Positions 25,672 through 33,657 of a DNA stretch of 64,000 nucleotides are shown here, in pieces (positions within the stretch are counted from its first letter, which is position 1; the number at the start of each line of letters is the position of its first letter). Under the pieces are notes generated by a model, which saw only the letters and a program-made list of their open reading frames with translations, was not told where the DNA came from and made no database searches. This DNA is from Paraburkholderia dilworthii (GTDB taxonomy: Bacteria > Pseudomonadota > Gammaproteobacteria > Burkholderiales > Burkholderiaceae): positions 1 through 64,000 of the forward strand of contig NZ_AWZT01000019.1 of assembly GCF_000472525.1 (NCBI RefSeq). Direction: 5' to 3'. The translations under genes were made by a program, and so were the position numbers.

Positions 25672-27021
25672 ATGGCCACGAAGCGCGCCAAGAAAACCGA
25701 TGTAGTCAGCCCGAGCTCGGCGGAATTGCGCAAGGCCGTCGAGGCGATCGCCATTCAGCCGAAGAGCGGCAAAATCACGCTGCTGACACGCAAGCTGTTC
25801 AATGTGCTGCTCGCCGTCGCCCAGCAAGCCGACGAATCAGGCGACACCTATCGCGCGTTGCTGTCCGATATTGTTGCCAATTCCGCGTTCGACTCCAACG
25901 ACACTGCTCTCGTTAAGGAGCACCTGCGCCGGATGGTCTCTGTTCAGGTGGAATGGAGCACCGGCACCTCCAGTCAGAAGCCCGGCCGCAAGTGGGGCAT
26001 CTCGACGCTGATTGCCGACGCAGAAATTCTTGAAGATCCGACTACACGTCGCGTCTGGGTCGAATTTTCTTTCGCACCGAAGATCAAGAAGAAGCTGCTC
26101 GATCCGGTCCAGTATGCGCGTTTGAGCCTGCAGTTCCAGAGCCAGTTGCGCAGTAGCGCGGGCTTGGCATTGTACGAAATCTGCGTGCGCTATCTGACTA
26201 ATCCAAGCCATCTGACGATGCGCGAATCGTGGGAATGGTGGCGCCCTATCCTCTCGGGCACTCCGGACACCGAAGCGGGCGACGAAGCAAAGCGCGAATA
26301 CAAATACTTCAAGCGCGATTATTTGCGACCAGCGATTGCCGAGGTAAATGCCGTCACGAACATCTTCGTCGAGTTGATCGAGCACCGCGAAGGCCGGCGT
26401 GTGGCGGAAATCCAATTCCGCGTGACCGAGCGCAAGCAGCCGATGCTAGCGCTCGACGAACATCCGAACGTATTCGACAGCACGCTCGTGGACCGCATGG
26501 TCAAGATTGGCATTCCTCTGAAAGAGGCTCAAACGCTGTACGCGGACAGTGAGGAAAACCGTATCCGCGCGGCTTTGCAAATGACCGAGCAACGCATGCG
26601 TAGCACGTCGTTGCCGCCTGTGCGCAGCGCGCCGGCGCTCTTCAAGGATGCGTTGAAGAAAGGTTATGCTCCGCCGGTTGAAGCTGTTCCGTCTGCTGGC
26701 GGCGCCAAGGCTGCGGTGGCTGCTCCTGCAGACGACCTGAAAGCTCGCCTATTGGGCGAGTATTCCGCATATCGCCGCAGGGAAGCGCGCGAACTCTATG
26801 ATGAACAGGGCGAGTCGGAACGCGAGATGGCGCGGCAGTCGTTCGAGCAAGAGGAACTGCCGGGGCTTGGAACCCACATGCGCGACGACTGGCGCCGCCG
26901 CGGACTGGACTCGAAGATCGTTGAAACGGCGTTCTTTGATTGGCTCGCCCGCAAGACGTGGGGCGAGCCGACGGATGGCGACCTGCTCGCCTTTACGCTG
27001 AGCCAGTCGCGCGCGGCCTGA
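25672..27021 (+). CDS. repA: Replication initiator protein, Rep_3/RepB family
   Basis: 449 residues from MATKRAKK; an in-frame ATG 33 bp upstream (25639) gives 460. Neither has a strong ribosome site, and the basic MATKRAKK start looks more natural. Residues about 15-270 form the tandem winged helices of Rep_3 initiators, with LLTRKLFNVLLAVAQQ, SSAGLALYEICVRYL and a WEWWRPILSG segment. A less conserved C-terminal part (about 290-449) ends in DLLAFTLSQSRAA. Rep proteins bind iterons to open the origin and, as dimers, limit copy number. The gene follows the iteron array directly. Confidence 0.92.
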   Translation: MATKRAKKTDVVSPSSAELRKAVEAIAIQPKSGKITLLTRKLFNVLLAVAQQADESGDTYRALLSDIVANSAFDSNDTALVKEHLRRMVSVQVEWSTGTSSQKPGRKWGISTLIADAEILEDPTTRRVWVEFSFAPKIKKKLLDPVQYARLSLQFQSQLRSSAGLALYEICVRYLTNPSHLTMRESWEWWRPILSGTPDTEAGDEAKREYKYFKRDYLRPAIAEVNAVTNIFVELIEHREGRRVAEIQFRVTERKQPMLALDEHPNVFDSTLVDRMVKIGIPLKEAQTLYADSEENRIRAALQMTEQRMRSTSLPPVRSAPALFKDALKKGYAPPVEAVPSAGGAKAAVAAPADDLKARLLGEYSAYRRREARELYDEQGESEREMARQSFEQEELPGLGTHMRDDWRRRGLDSKIVETAFFDWLARKTWGEPTDGDLLAFTLSQSRAA

Positions 27022-27123
27022 TCAGCTGGCCGTCCGGCAGACTGTTGGCACCTTTGGAAGCGGCGGCGCCTCTGGCTGTGGGCCGCTGCGCCGCCGCTTA
27101 CTCGCCACTTACTTCCGCGTCTG

Positions 27124-28179
27124 TTACTTCAACATCTTTTCGATCTGGCGAAGAATGTCGTCGCGCTTCTCACGCGTGAGCCCCTTGAGGCGCAGTTCGA
27201 TCCGATCGTCTCCGTACGACTTCAGATCGCCCACCGACACGCCGTCGAGCTTGATTTCCAGACGCTGCGCATAGCGCTGCCGACCCGCCGGTTTGGTGCT
27301 TTCCTGCGCACTGGCCCTGCCCTTGACGATGTCGGCTACTTGTCGCGTGCTGAGGTCGTCGGAGAGGATCTTGTTGATCAGGCGCAGCGTCGCGTCAGCG
27401 CCGCGAGCGGCGTGATAGCGGCCCACCTGATACGCCATGTTGGAGCCAAACCGGTCGGGCCGGGCCACCATCTCATGCATAACAGGCTCCGGCAGCTTGG
27501 CGATCGACAATGCCACCGCGACCGTCGACTCGTCCAGGCCAAGATGCTCGGCCAGTTCTTTCTGGCTCTGGAAATGGCGGTCCTCGAGAAAGCGTTTCCA
27601 TACGACTGCGTTGTCGAACACTGTCTGCGAATCCCGCTGCACGTTGAGGTCGTAGCCCAGCTTGTAGCTCTGGATTCCGATTGGCAGATCGATAACGATT
27701 GCCTTTACCGATTCCTTATTCGCTTCCTTCAACGCGCGCACACGTCTGCCACCGTCGCTGACGAAGTAGGTGCCGGGATTGTCGTAATCGGGAATGACAT
27801 GGATTGCCTGCTGTTGGCCCTGCTTTGCCAGGTTGACAGCAAGCTCAGCAATCGACGACTTCAAATAAAAATGCCGCGGATTGAACGGGCTGGGCTTGAT
27901 GGTTTTCAGCGCAAGCTCGATGACCTGGCCTGGACGATATCCATGCTCGATCCTCCACGCACGGTACGCTCCGGACTCGTTTTGCGTAGCGGCGTCGAGA
28001 TCGGAAGCGGTTTCCGGGACGACGGCCGATAGCGTTCGTGCGTTTGCGTCCGGGGCTTTCGAAGCATTGTTCTTGACCAGACCGTCAATGGCGTTCAAAC
28101 GATCTAGCGCGGTTCGCTTCTCGCTGCTGGTCGTATCAGGACGTGCTTGAAAGCCTTTGGCGAATTGGGAGGGTTTCAT
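27124..28179 (-). CDS. parB: ParB-family partition protein
   Basis: 351 residues. A variable N-terminus (1-90) is followed by the ParB N-domain with SPFNPRHFYLKSSIAELAVNLAKQGQQQAIHV, the CTP-binding-type motif here GGRRVRALKEA, and a helix-turn-helix (SQKELAEHLGLDESTVAVALSIAKLPE, about 209-235). The basic C-terminal domain would dimerise. ParB binds parS and spreads on DNA to form the partition complex. The gene is downstream of parA; the 24-bp junction contains a parS site. It is convergent with repA. Confidence 0.95.
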   Translation of the reverse strand: MKPSQFAKGFQARPDTTSSEKRTALDRLNAIDGLVKNNASKAPDANARTLSAVVPETASDLDAATQNESGAYRAWRIEHGYRPGQVIELALKTIKPSPFNPRHFYLKSSIAELAVNLAKQGQQQAIHVIPDYDNPGTYFVSDGGRRVRALKEANKESVKAIVIDLPIGIQSYKLGYDLNVQRDSQTVFDNAVVWKRFLEDRHFQSQKELAEHLGLDESTVAVALSIAKLPEPVMHEMVARPDRFGSNMAYQVGRYHAARGADATLRLINKILSDDLSTRQVADIVKGRASAQESTKPAGRQRYAQRLEIKLDGVSVGDLKSYGDDRIELRLKGLTREKRDDILRQIEKMLK

Positions 28180-28187
28180 TCAGGGTC

Positions 28188-28203
28188 CTTTATGCGCATA
28201 AAT
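28188..28203. promoter_or_regulatory. parS site 1, in the parA-parB junction
   Basis: CTTTATGCGCATAAAT, a palindrome over the inner 14 bp. It abuts the parA stop codon and ends eight bases before the parB start codon, so it lies where the parB ribosome site should be. ParB bound here could affect its own expression. Confidence 0.88.
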
Positions 28204-28866
28204 TCAGGGAAGCAAGGCGGCGATCTCACTCGCGCACGCCCGTACTTCAATGGCCGCGAGTTTGGCGCCGCGATCGCTCATCTGTAGCACTGTTTGACCC
28301 AGCGCCATCGCCTGTTTATAGGCTTCGCGCGTGGGAATCTGGGTCTTGAGAAGAGGAAATCCAAGTTCCTCTAACGCACGCTTCAACTCGCGCGTGAGCA
28401 TCCGCTTTTCTTCGGTCTTGTTCAGGAGGAAGACCGCGCGCAGATCTTCGTTCATCACCTGCGCTTGCTGGACAAGTTTGACTAGTCCGACGCTCGACCA
28501 ATAATCGGCGGGCGAAGACGACGTCGGAATTACGGCGACGCTCGCCGCGAGCAAGACGACGCCCGAGACCTTTTCCGTGATAGAAGGCGGGCAGTCGACC
28601 ACGATTATGTCGTAGTCCCCCACGAACTTTTTGATCTCGCGGTGAATCTGGCTACCGGCTTCGGAGAGGTTGACGACGGGGAACGGGATACCGGTGTCGC
28701 CGTCCGACGACGCGCTGGCCCAATGGATCAGTGTGTTCTGACCGTCTGCATCTACGACGAGGACTCGTTTGCCTTTCTCGTGGAAAGCCGCCCCGAGGTG
28801 CATCGCGATTGTGCTCTTCCCGACACCACCTTTTTGCTGAGTTACCGCGATGATTTCCGCTGCCAA
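28204..28866 (-). CDS. parA: ParA-family partition ATPase
   Basis: 220 residues, a Walker-type ATPase with the deviant P-loop KGGVGKST at about residues 12-19, VVDADGQNT (Walker A'), and VVDCPPS (Walker B). It has no N-terminal helix-turn-helix, so it belongs to the small ParA group that does not autoregulate by DNA binding at operators as P1 ParA does. It drives segregation of ParB-parS complexes along the nucleoid. It is followed by a parS site and parB. Confidence 0.95.
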   Translation of the reverse strand: MAAEIIAVTQQKGGVGKSTIAMHLGAAFHEKGKRVLVVDADGQNTLIHWASASSDGDTGIPFPVVNLSEAGSQIHREIKKFVGDYDIIVVDCPPSITEKVSGVVLLAASVAVIPTSSSPADYWSSVGLVKLVQQAQVMNEDLRAVFLLNKTEEKRMLTRELKRALEELGFPLLKTQIPTREAYKQAMALGQTVLQMSDRGAKLAAIEVRACASEIAALLP

Positions 28867-28966
28867 TGTTCACCTCCTCTTTTTAGATGCAGATGGATTT
28901 TACCTGGATGAATTCGCATTTCAATCGTTTCATTGGAAATGAGGATAGAAATAGCCATTCGGCCAA

Positions 28967-28982
28967 GTTTATGCGCATAAAG
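28967..28982. promoter_or_regulatory. parS site 2
   Basis: GTTTATGCGCATAAAG, one outer mismatch from the full palindrome GTTTATGCGCATAAAC known as parS of Burkholderia secondary chromosomes. It lies 101 bp upstream of parA. Confidence 0.9.
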
Positions 28983-29199
28983 AGACGAGGTCGGAGACGC
29001 GACAAGCAGCGATCCCGAGTTCGCCGTCGAAGGGCAGCAGACCGTGTTGACGCGTGATGATGCGGGCCACTGCGCGTCGGTTAGTAGGCCGGCGCGACTC
29101 TTGGCGCCGTCTTGGACATGCGCTGGCGAGTTGACGGTTCGTAGCGCCCGGGAAATGTCTGCGCTAAGCAATCAGATGATGGCGGCCACGTCACTCAGC

Positions 29200-29295
29200 G
29201 CCATCGCCATCGCCATCGCCATCGCCATCGCCATCGCCATCGCCATCGCCATCGCCATCGTCGGCGCCATCGCCATCGTCGGCGCCATCGTCGGC
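29200..29295. repeat. GCCATC hexanucleotide microsatellite
   Basis: Ten perfect GCCATC units (29200-29259), then an imperfect tail in which GCCATC alternates with GTCGGC. It lies between parS sites 2 and 3. Frames through it encode only Ala-Ile or Met-Ala dipeptide repeats and are not genes. Unit number is likely variable between strains. Confidence 0.9.
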
Positions 29296-29383
29296 GCCGA
29301 CGACTTAGCGTGGCGCCTGCTGTGCGTCGAAGTCACGACACGCGCCGTCAAAAGCGCAGTGGCACGCGACCACCGGCGCATCA

Positions 29384-29399
29384 GTTTCTGCGCATAAAC
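29384..29399. promoter_or_regulatory. parS site 3
   Basis: GTTTCTGCGCATAAAC, the full palindrome with one inner change (A to C in the left arm). Confidence 0.82.
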
Positions 29400-29578
29400 C
29401 GCCGGCAGTCCTGAACGTGCCATGTTTGCGCTTTGCTCGGTCGAGGACGTGGTCGGTGTGTCTTTGCCTTGCTCACGAAGAGCGGGCACCTAGATATTTG
29501 GTTGTGGAAAATCAGTCATTCATCGATGAACGAGGAGCGGCTCACCTCGGGCAGAGCCATAGCCGCTGGCGCGACGCT

Positions 29579-29594
29579 CTTTATGCGCATAAAC
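29579..29594. promoter_or_regulatory. parS site 4
   Basis: CTTTATGCGCATAAAC, identical to the full palindrome except for the first base. It is 195 bp beyond site 3 and closes the parS field before arsC. Confidence 0.9.
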
Positions 29595-29768
29595 CGCGCT
29601 CGGCGTCCTGCCTCAGAAATGAACCACGCCCTTCAAACTTCGACTCAGATCAAGAGCGGCACTAAGCGACGACCGCGCCCAGAGCTTGGGGGCTAGCAGC
29701 TAAAATCGCACACTCCCGGTTTCCACCAACCGACCGGTCCCATCTAACCCCTACTGAACCGAACCGAC

Positions 29769-30128
29769 ATGGTTACCATCTATCACAATCCTCGGTGCTC
29801 GAAATCCCGCGCTGCCTGCGAACTGGTTGCAACTATGTACGGCCGGGACGAAGAAGCAGCAGAGATCGTCGAATACCTCAAACAGCCGCTCACTGTGGCT
29901 CAACTACAGGAACTCAATAAGCAACTCGGCTGTCCGGTGCGCGCGATGATCCGCGACTCCGAGGCGGTGTACGAAGAACTGCGTCTTTCCGACGCCGCAC
30001 TATCCGACGCTCAGTTATACGAAGCATTGGCGGCGCATCCCATTCTTCTCCAACGCCCGATCGTCGTCCGGAACGGGCGAGCGGTGATTGGCCGGCCCCC
30101 TGAAAATGTAGCGACATTGTTCGTATGA
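29769..30128 (+). CDS. arsC: Arsenate reductase (glutaredoxin type)
   Basis: 119 residues of the ArsC/Spx thioredoxin-like fold. The catalytic Cys10 sits in HNPRCSKSRAA, and RPIVV followed by a second Arg near the C-terminus fits the arsenate-binding arginines. It would reduce arsenate to arsenite with glutathione and glutaredoxin. No arsR or arsB lies nearby, so it is a solitary copy, as often seen. The start follows the parS field by about 170 bp. Confidence 0.9.
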   Translation: MVTIYHNPRCSKSRAACELVATMYGRDEEAAEIVEYLKQPLTVAQLQELNKQLGCPVRAMIRDSEAVYEELRLSDAALSDAQLYEALAAHPILLQRPIVVRNGRAVIGRPPENVATLFV

Positions 30129-30665
30129 CGCGGCCCCGACGAGCGTCAGGGAACCGCATGCCGTCGTCCCGCGACGCCATGCAAGGCGTACTGCAGCCGG
30201 CTGGTCCGCTGCATCTTGCGCAGCGGCCCTTCTGAGGATGATGTAGCACTTCGCCGATTCCTCGGCGACGCGTCGTGGTCCGGACGGTACAACTGGGTTG
30301 GCGTCCTTACCGATGCGGCCATAGTGGCAGGACCCACCTTCGGTCCGCGCACGTCAAGGCGCAGTTGCGTTGCCGCCTCGCCGAAACGAGCAAGCGCTCA
30401 TGTCGCATCTTTATCGATCTAGTCGCTTCTGATCGACCCAATCTCTCCGTCGCATTGCATGAACACGCGTCCAGCAACGAACCTCGGCTGATTGATGACC
30501 ACCATACTGCCGCTACAGGCGAACCGTTGCACAACGCCATATGGCAGCAATTAACGCAGCGCTGTCACTTGCAAACATCGCACGCCCCATACACTAGCGT
30601 AGCAGCACCAACAGATGCCTCGCACGTCTAGCGCGAGCAAAAGCAGAACAGAAAACGGAGCCCTA
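30129..30665. other. Intergenic stretch with no recognised feature
   Basis: About 540 bp between arsC and the DUF1272 gene. Short frames on both strands lack ribosome sites and family resemblance. I see no RNA gene or repeat. Confidence 0.5.
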
Positions 30666-30956
30666 ATGCTTGAACTACGACCGTCCTGCGAAGGATGCGG
30701 CAAGTCACTGCCGCCGAATGCGTCCGACGCCATGATCTGCACCTACGAATGCACCTTCTGCGAAGTGTGCGCGCTCACAACTTTGCGCAACGTGTGCCCT
30801 AACTGCGGCGGCAATTTCAAGCGTCGGCCGATACGCACGCGAGCGCAGTTAGCGAAACACCCCGCTCGTAGCGAGCGAAGCGCCGTCGCGATCGACGAAG
30901 CCTCCCACGCCAGCTTTTTCGACCGCTACCGCGATACGCCTCCCGGCGAGCGATAA
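30666..30956 (+). CDS. DUF1272 family small zinc-binding protein
   Basis: 96 residues from MLELRPSCEGCGKSLP, which has GGAG just upstream; the longer frame is not needed. The cysteine pattern CEGC, CTYECTFCEVC and CPNCGG, with PPNASDAMICTYECTFC, is the DUF1272 signature. It should bind zinc; function is unknown. The C-terminal tail is basic, then acidic. Confidence 0.92.
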   Translation: MLELRPSCEGCGKSLPPNASDAMICTYECTFCEVCALTTLRNVCPNCGGNFKRRPIRTRAQLAKHPARSERSAVAIDEASHASFFDRYRDTPPGER

Positions 30957-30996
30957 AGCGCAAAGCCTGCCGCTCATGGCGCGGCGCGCTGCGGCG

Positions 30997-31200
30997 TCAA
31001 TCGTCCCCGTTCGTTGCGCCCGGCGTTGAAATGCCGCTCATCGTATGGGCGGCGTTACGCAGCAGGCGAATCTGCTTGCGATAGTTGCGACAGCCGCTGC
31101 ACGTCGGCAAATGCAGCCGGATGGCGACCCATTCGCCGGTCGTCAAAGGACGGTCGAGTGCGTCGGACAACAGGCGGGTGATGTTCTTACATTTCCCCAT
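30997..31200 (-). CDS. Zinc-finger anti-sigma factor (short)
   Basis: 67 residues from MGKCKN, supported by GAGG six bases upstream. It has the H-x3-C-x2-C zinc-binding anti-sigma motif in HLPTCSGCRNYRKQ and no transmembrane helix. It overlaps the end of the ECF sigma gene by 14 bases, indicating co-translation and a direct sigma/anti-sigma pair. Without a membrane segment it would act in the cytoplasm, perhaps sensing redox or metal through the Cys/His site. Confidence 0.88.
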   Translation of the reverse strand: MGKCKNITRLLSDALDRPLTTGEWVAIRLHLPTCSGCRNYRKQIRLLRNAAHTMSGISTPGATNGDD

Positions 31201-31942
31201 TGGCATCCTCACTGGATAGTCCCTTCTCGCTCAGACAAGTGCGCAAGCGCAGTCGCGCGCGGTAGATCAGCACGCTGCAATGGTTGGCGGTCATCTGCAA
31301 TTCAGAACAGATCGCGTCGGTGTCGAGATCGAGAAATTCGCGCATCATGAAAACGCGGCCTATGTGTGCAGGCAGATGTTCGAGGCACATCTCGAACAAG
31401 GTCCAGAACTGTTGCTGACGCAGCGCCGTTTCCGGCGTCGGCCACGGGCGCGGCTTCGTCTGTTGCGACCAGTGGCCGTTGTCCTTGAACAACTCGCGAT
31501 CAAGTAGCGCCTCGTCCTCGAGTTCCGATTCGAGGGCCGAGAGGTTCACCGTCCGTTGCCGCGCGCGCAGCGTATCGACGAGCTTGTGCCGCAGTATTCC
31601 GAACACCCACGTCTTATGCTCCGACTGCCCAACGAACCGGTCAGCCTGCGTCCACGCGGCGGCCAGTGCTTCCTGCACAGCGTCTTCGGCGGCTGCGGCG
31701 TCGCGCAATTGCAGACGGGCAAACCGCACGAGATCCCGGCGAAGCTGTGCCAGATAAACCGGATCGTCCAGTGCGGCTCTGCTCAATTGCGCCACGGCAG
31801 GCTCCGCTGTACGTTTAGCGGCACGCGCGTAAGGTCGTTTGGGTGGTTGTCGCTCATAAGCGGGGCGTTGGTTTCGCACGAGGTATGGACACGTGCGCCA
31901 TTCTGCCGTAGACGGCAGCGCAAACGAATGGATATCGGACAT
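31187..31942 (-). CDS. ECF-type RNA polymerase sigma factor
   Basis: 251 residues. A non-conserved N-terminus of about 55 residues precedes sigma region 2 (LVRFARLQLRDAAAAEDAVQEALAAAW, HKTWVFGILRHKLVD) and region 4 (LEHLPAHIGRVFMMREFLDLDTDAICSELQMTANHCSVLIYRARLRLR). A later internal start is possible. It is followed by an overlapping zinc-finger anti-sigma gene. Targets are unknown; the secreted small peptide gene upstream, in the opposite direction, is one candidate. Confidence 0.92.
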   Translation of the reverse strand: MSDIHSFALPSTAEWRTCPYLVRNQRPAYERQPPKRPYARAAKRTAEPAVAQLSRAALDDPVYLAQLRRDLVRFARLQLRDAAAAEDAVQEALAAAWTQADRFVGQSEHKTWVFGILRHKLVDTLRARQRTVNLSALESELEDEALLDRELFKDNGHWSQQTKPRPWPTPETALRQQQFWTLFEMCLEHLPAHIGRVFMMREFLDLDTDAICSELQMTANHCSVLIYRARLRLRTCLSEKGLSSEDANGEM

Positions 31943-32246
31943 TCGCGGCTCTCGAAGATAAGGACAAGACGAGCTTCGTCGCGCGGGGCCGCCGACTTAT
32001 GACAAAGAGAAATAGATTATTGCGCAGACCGAGAATAACGCCTGTTTCGATTTTCCCACGACGTTTCCCCCAGCCAAGCCGCGCAACGGTGACGCCGCGT
32101 CGGCTCCCTAAGCCGTACCGACACATTATTTCAATAACTGAAAAAAAGTCTTCCAATCTTCCCCATTTTTATGCAGACACTGAATCGCTATTCTTCAGGC
32201 ATCGATCGCACTAGATCGCCAGCCAACACTCAAGAGGAGTAGCACC
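31943..32246. other. Divergent control region of sigma factor and small peptide
   Basis: About 300 bp, AT-rich toward the peptide gene with runs of A and T near 32.12-32.17 kb. It should hold the promoters of both divergent genes. I cannot define an ECF promoter pair by eye. Confidence 0.5.
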
Positions 32247-32378
32247 ATGAAACGCATCCTGTCCGCCCTGATCGCTTCCGTCGCCTTGTTCGCCGCCGCT
32301 TCGGGCGCAGCCGAAGCCGCCGCTCCGGCGCAATGCAACGGGCCCGCGTCATACTGCAACGTGTTTTTCGGCAACTGA
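32247..32378 (+). CDS. 43-residue secreted peptide with two cysteines
   Basis: Too short for many gene finders. Start ATG has GAGGAG at good spacing. Residues 1-25 are a clear signal peptide (MKRILSALIASVALFAAASG then AEAA). The mature part is about 18 residues, APAQCNGPASYCNVFFGN, with two Cys six residues apart that could form one disulfide. A strong terminator follows 67 bp after the stop. It is divergent from an ECF sigma factor. No family recognised; a periplasmic or secreted peptide of unknown role. Confidence 0.8.
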   Translation: MKRILSALIASVALFAAASGAAEAAAPAQCNGPASYCNVFFGN

Positions 32379-32445
32379 TTCGTTGCAGCTACTGGCCGGA
32401 GGCAGAATCAGCAGCCGATGTCCGGACACACGGACGTAGCAACGG

Positions 32446-32471
32446 AGGGCGCCCATAGGGGCGCCCTTTTT
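32446..32471 (+). terminator. Intrinsic terminator of the small peptide gene
   Basis: Nine-base stem AGGGCGCCC with GGGCGCCCT, a four-base loop, then a run of T. It ends the small-peptide transcript and supports that gene as a real unit. Confidence 0.88.
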
Positions 32472-32522
32472 GCATCCAACGCCGGCGGGGCAGGAGGAGA
32501 GCTATCGGTGCCAGCCTGACGT

Positions 32523-32729
32523 CTAGGACTTCCCGCTCCCGTCCATGCCGGCGCCCTCACGCCAAACCTGCTTGCCGCGCTCCGATAATCGGCCGCTGCT
32601 GTGCGTCGCGTCCGGTTGCGTGCCTTCGACGGCCATCTCGCCGCCCGGCTGCTCCAGCGAACGGGGCTTTTCCTTTTTGCGAGCGGCGACTGCTTCATCG
32701 TGCGATTTACCTGCGTGATCGAGACTCAT
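32523..32729 (-). CDS. Small hydrophilic hypothetical protein
   Basis: 68 residues from MSLDHAGKS, with GAGG eight bases upstream. Rich in Glu, Lys, Gly and Ser with no hydrophobic core, like disordered stress-type proteins of Burkholderia. The longer open frame upstream overlaps the DnaA-box region and is less likely. Function unknown. Confidence 0.7.
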   Translation of the reverse strand: MSLDHAGKSHDEAVAARKKEKPRSLEQPGGEMAVEGTQPDATHSSGRLSERGKQVWREGAGMDGSGKS

Positions 32730-32808
32730 CGTTGATCCTCCGTAAAAGCTGCTGCCTCCAAATGGCGCGAACCGGAGGCAAGCTTGATTGACAAGGCAAA
32801 AGTAGCAG

Positions 32809-32869
32809 TTATCCACAAGGTTATTCAGTAAATCTGTGGATAACTTTGCTGCCTGAAATGTTATCCACT
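32809..32869. promoter_or_regulatory. Three evenly spaced DnaA boxes
   Basis: TTATCCACA (32809-32817), TGTGGATAA (32835-32843, inverted) and TTATCCACT (32861-32869), each 26 bp from the next. The first two are perfect; the third has one mismatch. They lie in a non-coding gap upstream of the FMN reductase gene and the small hydrophilic protein gene. DnaA binding is expected from the consensus. Confidence 0.85.
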
Positions 32870-33006
32870 GGGCTAGTCCGAAGCCGCCGCATCTTTCCGC
32901 CACTTCGCCCGGTTCAGGTAGCCGCGCGCGCTTGCGCCGAGCTTTTTGCCTATGATGGCAACTCGTACCCTTTGCGCCTCGAGCGCCTCACTCAAGGAAG
33001 CGAACC

Positions 33007-33561
33007 ATGGCCTTACACATTGCAGTTGTCGTTGGCAGCCTGCGCCGCGAGTCGTTCAACCGCCAGTTGGCGCAAGCCGTTATTTCACTTGCGCCGCCCG
33101 AATTCACATTCGAGTTCATCGATATCGGTTCATTGCCTCTGTACAGCCAGGAGTACGACGCCGATTACCCCGAAGCCGGCAAGCAACTCAAACAGCGGGT
33201 CGAAGCCGCGGATGGCCTGTTGTTCGTCACCCCCGAATACAACCGCTCGATTCCTGGCGTCCTCAAAAATGCGCTCGACTGGGGCTCGCGCCCGTGGGGC
33301 ACCAATTCCTGGGGTAATAAACCGGGCGCCGTGATGGGCACCTCGGTTGGCGCGACAGGGTCGGCGCTCGCGCAGCAACATCTGCGCAACGTGCTGGCCT
33401 ATCTCGACGTTGCCACGCTTGGTCAGCCCGAAGTATTCATCAAGCACGATCCGGCGGTCATCAACGAGAAAGGCGAAATACTCAACGACGGCACGCGCAA
33501 GTTCCTGCAGACTTTCGTCGATCGCTACGTCGCATGGGTCAAGCGGCATACCGCTGCCTGA
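33007..33561 (+). CDS. NADPH-dependent FMN reductase family protein
   Basis: 184 residues, flavodoxin-like. GSLRRESFNRQLA binds the FMN phosphate, and TPEYNRSIPGVLKNALDW is the family signature. Related ChrR/quinone reductases reduce quinones, chromate or azo compounds with NAD(P)H. Start ATG follows CAAGGAAGCGAACC. DnaA boxes lie about 140-200 bp upstream, so DnaA could influence its expression. Confidence 0.93.
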   Translation: MALHIAVVVGSLRRESFNRQLAQAVISLAPPEFTFEFIDIGSLPLYSQEYDADYPEAGKQLKQRVEAADGLLFVTPEYNRSIPGVLKNALDWGSRPWGTNSWGNKPGAVMGTSVGATGSALAQQHLRNVLAYLDVATLGQPEVFIKHDPAVINEKGEILNDGTRKFLQTFVDRYVAWVKRHTAA

Positions 33562-33657
33562 CTTGCGCAAGATCGCCCGATGCTAATGGGGCGGCGGCGT
33601 CGCCATCGCCTCACGGCGCGCCGCCGCTACTGCTCACACGTTCCTGCGCCGAAGCAT

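Larger units (their letters stand above)
28867..29768. other. Gene-free parS region
   Basis: About 900 bp between parA and arsC. It holds three parS-like palindromes, a GCCATC microsatellite and the parA promoter region. Open frames across it are low-complexity or have no ribosome site. It appears to serve as the partition centromere. Confidence 0.75.

Noticed and set aside
29044..29489. Ala-Ile and Met-Ala repeat proteins through the microsatellite
   Set aside because: Both strands are open only because the hexanucleotide has no stop codons; no ribosome site.
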